DNA from: DASXUX01 sp036504595
GTDB taxonomy: Bacteria; Planctomycetota; SZUA-567; H5-PLA8
Direction of reading: 5' to 3'
Length of the DNA: 64,000 nt
NCBI GenBank assembly: GCA_036504595.1
Contig: DASXUX010000050.1
Coordinates: 39,721 to 103,720 of the forward strand
Made by a program: the position numbers and the translations under genes. Below the pieces are notes generated by a model. It ran no database searches. It had not been told where the DNA came from and was given only the letters and a program-made list of their open reading frames with translations. This document shows, one piece after another, positions 60,093-64,000 of this stretch. Each line of letters begins with the position of its first letter. Position 1 is the first letter of the stretch.

Positions 60093-61622
60093 ATGGCTCC
60101 CCGAAACTACAGCCAGATCGAGGTGAAAGTCGGCGTGTTCGTCACCCTCAGCGCCGCGCTGTTCATCTCCATGCTGATCACCTATGGCAGGCTGGCTCCC
60201 GTGTGGCGCGGGCGCACGGAGTTGCGGATCGCTTTTTCGGATATTGGCGGCCTGCGGCCGGACGCGCCGGTGCGCTACAACGGGGTCGAAGTCGGGCGCG
60301 TGAAGCAGATTCAGTTGCTGCATTTGGATGACGACACGCTGGATCGTTTCGCGAAGTTCTCCAAGACCGATCTGGACAACCTGCCGCTCTGGCCGGAGAC
60401 GCTGACGCGCGAGTTGCGCGCGGTGAACGACGACGATTTCGACGCTCGATGCCGGGCGGCTCTGAAGAATCGCACGATGGTCGAACTGCGCCTGGAAGTG
60501 CTTCAGGAAGGCGACGTGAAACGCTACCGCCTTGACGACCGGGTTCGCATCGTGGCCACGGTTTTTGGCAACGCGGCGGTGGAGATTATTTCTGGCAAGG
60601 GCGCGGTGAATCAGCCCGCTTCCAACCAGTTGATTCTGGGCACATCGGGCGATTTCTTCAGCAACCTGGCTAAGAGCATGGGCGAGGTGAAAGAAATCCT
60701 CGGCAGCGTCACGGATGTCGTGGGGATGGATGAGCGCCGCAGTTTCGAACGCGCCTTTGCACGGCTGGCGCCGATTGTCACCCATAGCGAACAGATCGCG
60801 GCCACTTCTGGAGCGCGCACCGCGGCCACGACGCACAACATGGATGCGCTCGGAGACCATATCGAGCGGACGCTGAACAACGCCAGTGACGGACTGGACT
60901 CGCTGCGCCCCCAGTCGCGGCAGACCTTCGACCTGGCCGCCGAGCGCTTAAGGCAGGTGCAGCAGAAGCTCCGTGAAACTCAAACGGAAGGCGCAACCGC
61001 CTGGCAGGAAGCCGCCGGAGACCTGGAGGTTATCCAGAAGGATGTGGAAACGACTCTCAATTCCGCCAAGCCTGATTTCGAAACGGCGAAAATGAACTTC
61101 CGGCAGATATACGACCGGCTCGGCGGCCTTTCGACGCGCCTGGATGGAATGCGCGATACGGCCGGAGAGGCCATGGCGCAGAGCCAGCCGGACCTGGAAC
61201 GCGGAGTGGCCGCTCTGCAGAACAGCCTCACGAATCTCAAACACACCGGTGAAGCGGCGAACGAAAACAAGGATCTGATGATTTCAAACCGCGACACGGG
61301 CGAATACGAATATGCGACGGCGCTGGACATCTACCGCCGGATGGTCTCCGCGACGCGCCGCATACGTGAAGCGGGCGCGGACCTTCAGGACACAACATCG
61401 CTATGGCGCCAACTCTCCGCTTCGGCGATCCAGACCGGCAGCATGAGCACCGGGAACGCACCGGCAGCGGCTCCGGTTATCTGGCCAACGCTGGAAAGCC
61501 TGATGAATGTGCGGCAACCGTTGGAGCAGCAGCAAGGATTCATGGAAGACCGGCTGGTTCCGGCATTCGTGCGCAAACGAGCCGGCGGGACCGATGAAGT
61601 GGCGGGAAAAGTGAAGGAGTGA
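60093..61622 (+). CDS. MCE-family lipid-transport protein 2
   Basis: 509 residues, starting one base after the previous stop. Anchor helix VGVFVTLSAALFISMLITY; MCE core LRIAFSDIGGLRPDAPVRYNG then VEVGRVKQIQLL; insertion with KTDLDNLPLWPETLTREL; then RTMVELRLEVLQEGDVKRYRLDD and VEIISGKGAVN, which close the MCE domain. A helical tail follows to the C terminus. It is one of three tandem paralogues; the different tails suggest a hetero-oligomer, as in mycobacterial Mce complexes, rather than one homohexamer. Confidence 0.92.
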   Translation: MAPRNYSQIEVKVGVFVTLSAALFISMLITYGRLAPVWRGRTELRIAFSDIGGLRPDAPVRYNGVEVGRVKQIQLLHLDDDTLDRFAKFSKTDLDNLPLWPETLTRELRAVNDDDFDARCRAALKNRTMVELRLEVLQEGDVKRYRLDDRVRIVATVFGNAAVEIISGKGAVNQPASNQLILGTSGDFFSNLAKSMGEVKEILGSVTDVVGMDERRSFERAFARLAPIVTHSEQIAATSGARTAATTHNMDALGDHIERTLNNASDGLDSLRPQSRQTFDLAAERLRQVQQKLRETQTEGATAWQEAAGDLEVIQKDVETTLNSAKPDFETAKMNFRQIYDRLGGLSTRLDGMRDTAGEAMAQSQPDLERGVAALQNSLTNLKHTGEAANENKDLMISNRDTGEYEYATALDIYRRMVSATRRIREAGADLQDTTSLWRQLSASAIQTGSMSTGNAPAAAPVIWPTLESLMNVRQPLEQQQGFMEDRLVPAFVRKRAGGTDEVAGKVKE

Positions 61623-61652
61623 TGCAACGCAATCCAGGAGGATTGTTTTGCA
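61623..61652. repeat. GCAATCC mini-hairpin between MCE genes
   Basis: TGCAA..GCAATCC-AGGA-GGATTG..TTGCA, one base after the stop of MCE gene 2. It shares the inner hairpin with 8171-8191. Confidence 0.7.
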
Positions 61653-61670
61653 TGCACGGAGGGCACGAAG

Positions 61671-63197
61671 ATGTCTAACGGAAGTGGATACTCAAACGCA
61701 GAGGTCAAGGCCGGCGTCTTCCTGACCCTCGCCCTGGCGCTATTCGTTGCCATGCTTTTCGTATACGGCAAAGTGGCGCGAGCCTGGCGAGGGCGCCAAG
61801 AGATCTCGGTCGTCTTCACCTCCGTGACCGCGCTGCGTCCCGATGCCCCGGTACGCTACAACGGCGTCGAAGTCGGGCGCGTGCGCGAGATCAGCATCGA
61901 GCATCTGACCAAGGACAAGATCAAGCTCTTGCCGCCGCTCAGCACCAAGGATCTCGACAATCTGCCGCTCGACGAAGGCGAACAGAAGCGGCTGCGCAAC
62001 ACGAAGGAAACGCCGCCCGAGCAGTTCAAGCAGCGCGTGGAGGAGAAACTTGAATATCGCACCATGATCCTGCTGAAGCTCGAGGTTCTGCAGGAAGGCG
62101 ACAAGAACCGCTATCGCATGGACGATGAAGTGCGCATCAGCACGACGCTGATGGGCGACACAGCGGTCGAGATCACGTCCGGCACCGGCAAGCCGCTCGA
62201 CCCGGCCACCAAGTTTTTGATGCTCGGCAATTCCGGCGATTTCTTCAGCAATCTAGCCAAGTCCGTGGAGCAGGTGAAAGAGATTCTCTCGTCCGTCAGC
62301 GATCTGGTCGGTCCGGAAGAACGGCAGAGCGTGCGGCAAGCCCTCCGCCGGTTCGACACGATCACCGACCGCATTGAGAAGATCGTCACGCTCGCCGACC
62401 AGCGCCTGCCGCAGACCTGGGATCGCGTGGACAGCCTGGCCGACAACGCCAAGGAGAACTTCACGCGCATCGGCGATACCGTCAGCAGCATACAGCCCCA
62501 GGTGACACGCACGCTTTCCACGGCCGATGAAGCGGTTCGCGACCTGCAAGGGCGAATCGGCAGCTTGGCTGATGAGGCCAAGAGCGCGGTCGTAGACGTG
62601 AAGGGACAGGTCAAGCCGATTCTGGTGGACGTGCAGAACATCACATCCAAAAGCAAAGACGACTTCCCAGTCATGATTCGCAACGCCAAAGACCTGGCCG
62701 CGCGGCTGCAGACCAGCGCTGGCAAGCTCGATGGGGTGCTTTCGACGGGCGACCGCCTGCTGAACGAAAGCTATCCGGATCTGCGGCGGCTGATTCTGGC
62801 GTTCCGTCTGGGCGCCGAAAACTTCGAAGAAGGCACCAATCTGCTCAAGCGCAAACCCTGGCTGATCTACAACCCAGCCAAGGAAAGCGAGACCTTCAAC
62901 AACGCTCAGAAGACCACCCGCGACCTCGAAGTTGCCACGCGCCGGTTTGCGGAACTCAGCACGGAACTGCAGGCGATCCGCCGCAACATGGAGCAGGCGC
63001 CCCCATCCAAGGCGCAACTCGAACATATCGATTTCATCCTTCAGGAGCTCAACATTCTCAGCGACGTTTTGAAATTCGCCGGCGACGCCACGAAGAAAGA
63101 AGTGCTGCCGGCCTTCGAGCGCAAGAAGGGCGGCTTCATTCCCACGCCGGAGAACTTCGATCCCAAACTGGGGCGTAAGGAGCACGACAAGCAGTGA
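61671..63197 (+). CDS. MCE-family lipid-transport protein 3
   Basis: 508 residues from the ATG at 61671 with CGGAGGGC upstream. Anchor AGVFLTLALALFVAMLFVY; MCE core ISVVFTSVTALRPDAPVRYN then GVEVGRVREI; insertion with STKDLDNLPLDEGEQKRL; then RTMILLKLEVLQEGDKNRYR, IRSTTLMGDTAVEI-like sequence and LGNSGDFFSNLAKSVEQVKEI, which is also seen in protein 2. The helical tail reaches residue 508. It is last of the three MCE genes, separated from the second by 48 bp holding a mini-hairpin. Confidence 0.92.
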   Translation: MSNGSGYSNAEVKAGVFLTLALALFVAMLFVYGKVARAWRGRQEISVVFTSVTALRPDAPVRYNGVEVGRVREISIEHLTKDKIKLLPPLSTKDLDNLPLDEGEQKRLRNTKETPPEQFKQRVEEKLEYRTMILLKLEVLQEGDKNRYRMDDEVRISTTLMGDTAVEITSGTGKPLDPATKFLMLGNSGDFFSNLAKSVEQVKEILSSVSDLVGPEERQSVRQALRRFDTITDRIEKIVTLADQRLPQTWDRVDSLADNAKENFTRIGDTVSSIQPQVTRTLSTADEAVRDLQGRIGSLADEAKSAVVDVKGQVKPILVDVQNITSKSKDDFPVMIRNAKDLAARLQTSAGKLDGVLSTGDRLLNESYPDLRRLILAFRLGAENFEEGTNLLKRKPWLIYNPAKESETFNNAQKTTRDLEVATRRFAELSTELQAIRRNMEQAPPSKAQLEHIDFILQELNILSDVLKFAGDATKKEVLPAFERKKGGFIPTPENFDPKLGRKEHDKQ

Positions 63198-63303
63198 GAA
63201 ACTCAGGACACTAAAATCCTCGCGGAAAAAGAGTAGACCATAGCCGTCGTTTCCGCGTCTAACTGAAAGGGGGGAATCTACGGACAACGGAGCGATCCTG
63301 GAC

Positions 63304-63672
63304 ATGCCTCTTTTCGCCGGACTGACTACCGAGAGTGTGCTTCGTGATGGAGCCCTGGTCATCGACCTGACGGGCTCGCTGGATTCAGCGCTCGATCTGG
63401 ATGCCAGCGCCTTCGCGATCGAACAGACGTCAGCCGACCACGCCATCGCGGTGCTTACGGGGCTGGATTACATCAGCAGCGCGGGCTTTAGCGCGCTTAT
63501 TCGCCTTTCTGAAGCCGCCGCTGCCGCAAAGAAAACTCTCTACATCGTCGGTGTACCGCTGCGCATCCACCTCGTGTTCTCGGCCCTCGGCGCTCACAAC
63601 GTTCTGCATATTCTGCCGACGCTTGAAGACGCGATGCAGAAGATACGCTCCGGACAGCCGTGCGCGAACTGA
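63304..63672 (+). CDS. STAS-domain protein (anti-sigma antagonist or MlaB-like)
   Basis: 122 residues. LVIDLTGSLDSALDLDASAF is the STAS beta-alpha opening, and AVLTGLDYISSAGFSALIRL carries the D-x-x-S-S-A-G motif whose Ser is phosphorylated in SpoIIAA-like anti-sigma antagonists. IVGVPLRIHLVFSALGAHNVL completes the domain. Mla systems use a STAS protein (MlaB) on the ATPase, so its place at the end of the MCE operon supports that role; the Ser motif favours the regulatory alternative. The ATG at 63304 has only a distant GGAG. Confidence 0.85.
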   Translation: MPLFAGLTTESVLRDGALVIDLTGSLDSALDLDASAFAIEQTSADHAIAVLTGLDYISSAGFSALIRLSEAAAAAKKTLYIVGVPLRIHLVFSALGAHNVLHILPTLEDAMQKIRSGQPCAN

Positions 63673-63710
63673 ATGCCGCCTGATGCTGAGGCGTCACGTG
63701 CTTACGTGGC

Positions 63711-63738
63711 GTGACGCGTGACGGGTGACGAGTGGAGA
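63711..63738. repeat. Heptamer array GTGACGN
   Basis: Three clear units and a fourth degenerate one after the STAS gene. GCGTCAC at 63691-63697 is an inverted unit just upstream. Confidence 0.8.
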
Positions 63739-63788
63739 GGTTTGCGACGATGTGGAGGGCGGAGTTGCGGGAAAGGACAAACATTTTG

Positions 63789-63807
63789 CCGCAGAGGACG
63801 CGGAGGA
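63789..63807. repeat. Solo copy of the GxxExxY cassette terminal repeat
   Basis: 19 bases identical to the outer part of 4285-4313 (CCGCAGAGGACGCGG, then AGGA), then diverging. No inverted partner or GxxExxY gene lies within the remaining 190 bp. Confidence 0.85.
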
Positions 63808-63859
63808 ACGGAGAACCCGCGGAACGCCCGCATTACGGCGGGGGGGTGTGGCGATAAAG

Positions 63860-63887
63860 AAAAAGGCGGCCCGAGGGCCGCCTTTTT
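63860..63887. terminator. Strong bidirectional terminator
   Basis: Perfect 12-bp stem AAAAAGGCGGCC/GGCCGCCTTTTT around a 4-base loop. It works on both strands between the STAS-protein operon and the convergent gene at the window's end. Confidence 0.95.
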
Positions 63888-63904
63888 CGTGAGCGGGATG
63901 AAAC

Positions 63905-64000
63905 TTATTCGGTCGGTGTGAAGGTGCCGGGCGTCGGATCGAAGAACGTCAGATGGCCGACGGTTGTGCCGCGGTCGCCTTGGAAAATCGTTCCATTGTT
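63905..64000 (-). CDS. C-terminal end of a convergent gene, 5' part outside the window
   Basis: The frame is open from base 64000 to a TAA at 63905-63907 and gives 31 residues, including GTIFQGDRGTTVGHLTFFDP and ending TFTPTE. It is placed correctly against the terminator at 63860-63887. A Gly/Thr/Pro-rich tail suggests a secreted or structural protein; too little is present to name it. Confidence 0.6.
   Translation of the reverse strand, partial: NNGTIFQGDRGTTVGHLTFFDPTPGTFTPTE

Noticed and set aside
1..64000. tRNA or rRNA genes
   Set aside because: No T-loop GGTTCGAATCC-type sequence with a matching acceptor stem, and no conserved rRNA segment, was recognised on either strand by eye.

Overview
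The window is about 64 kb of GC-rich bacterial chromosome. The organism is Gram-negative: there are Mce/MlaE/MlaF-type outer-membrane lipid transport genes, a lipoprotein with a lipobox, Tat signals and a sugar ABC importer. Several traits point to an uncultured planctomycete-like or related lineage (Planctomycetota, Lentisphaerota, Hydrogenedentota or Sumerlaeota type): Hanks-type Ser/Thr kinases with long C-terminal extensions, a 3120-residue exported TPR/PQQ-propeller/CBM9-like mosaic protein, a Tat-exported Gfo/Idh/MocA oxidoreductase, an MtaA-like UroD-family protein in a sugar operon, and very abundant short intergenic repeats. This placement is inference from gene style. No rRNA or tRNA gene was recognised. 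No gene-free gap exceeds about 300 bp.

Layout. 1-3.2 kb: end of an M23 peptidase gene, a TPR protein, ubiX and a YkgJ-type protein. 3.2-15.2 kb: a carbohydrate locus. On the minus strand, in transcription order, it has an FAD oxidoreductase, sugar-binding lipoprotein, UroD-family protein, heparinase II/III-like lyase, ABC ATPase, a GxxExxY gene cassette and ABC permease. A GH88-like hydrolase diverges from it and a Tat-exported Gfo/Idh/MocA oxidoreductase follows. 15.4-20.3 kb: a histidine kinase, response regulator and DUF4139-like protein. 20.5-29.9 kb: the giant exported protein. 30-36.6 kb: ubiE with a frameshifted small membrane gene in front, a zinc-ribbon membrane protein, an SMP-30-like protein, a second Gfo/Idh/MocA protein and a polytopic membrane protein. 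36.7-38.6 kb: argH between two lysine/arginine-rich microprotein genes. 38.6-46.1 kb: a Ser/Thr kinase, HD-GYP protein, cobU, a CobC-like phosphatase, a TPR protein and a secreted unknown. 46.2-51 kb: an EamA transporter, a TIM-barrel isomerase, a C45-like Ntn hydrolase, YraN and a PfkB kinase. 51.2-56 kb: a second Ser/Thr kinase and rmuC. 56.3-63.7 kb: a lipid-transport operon (MlaE, inserted four-helix-bundle gene, MlaF, three MCE proteins, STAS protein). The window ends with a strong terminator and the tail of a convergent gene.

The most unusual content is a system of small repeats. (1) At least fifteen tandem arrays have a fixed period of 7 bp (8 bp in a few) but a different unit at each locus; five genes have their stop codon inside such an array, and one lipoprotein signal peptide is encoded by one. 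(2) A 116-bp MITE-like element has 14-bp terminal inverted repeats, a 6-bp target duplication and a heptamer core, and it truncates rmuC. (3) A GxxExxY (PD-(D/E)XK-like) gene lies within a perfect 29-bp inverted repeat between two ABC transporter genes. (4) A four-helix-bundle gene lies within inverted heptamer arrays between mlaE and mlaF. The terminal sequences of (2) and (3) are related, which suggests one family of inverted-repeat elements, some empty and some carrying a small gene. There are also a 151-bp cloverleaf-forming sequence, a 103-bp hairpin, and hairpin repeats translated inside two proteins.
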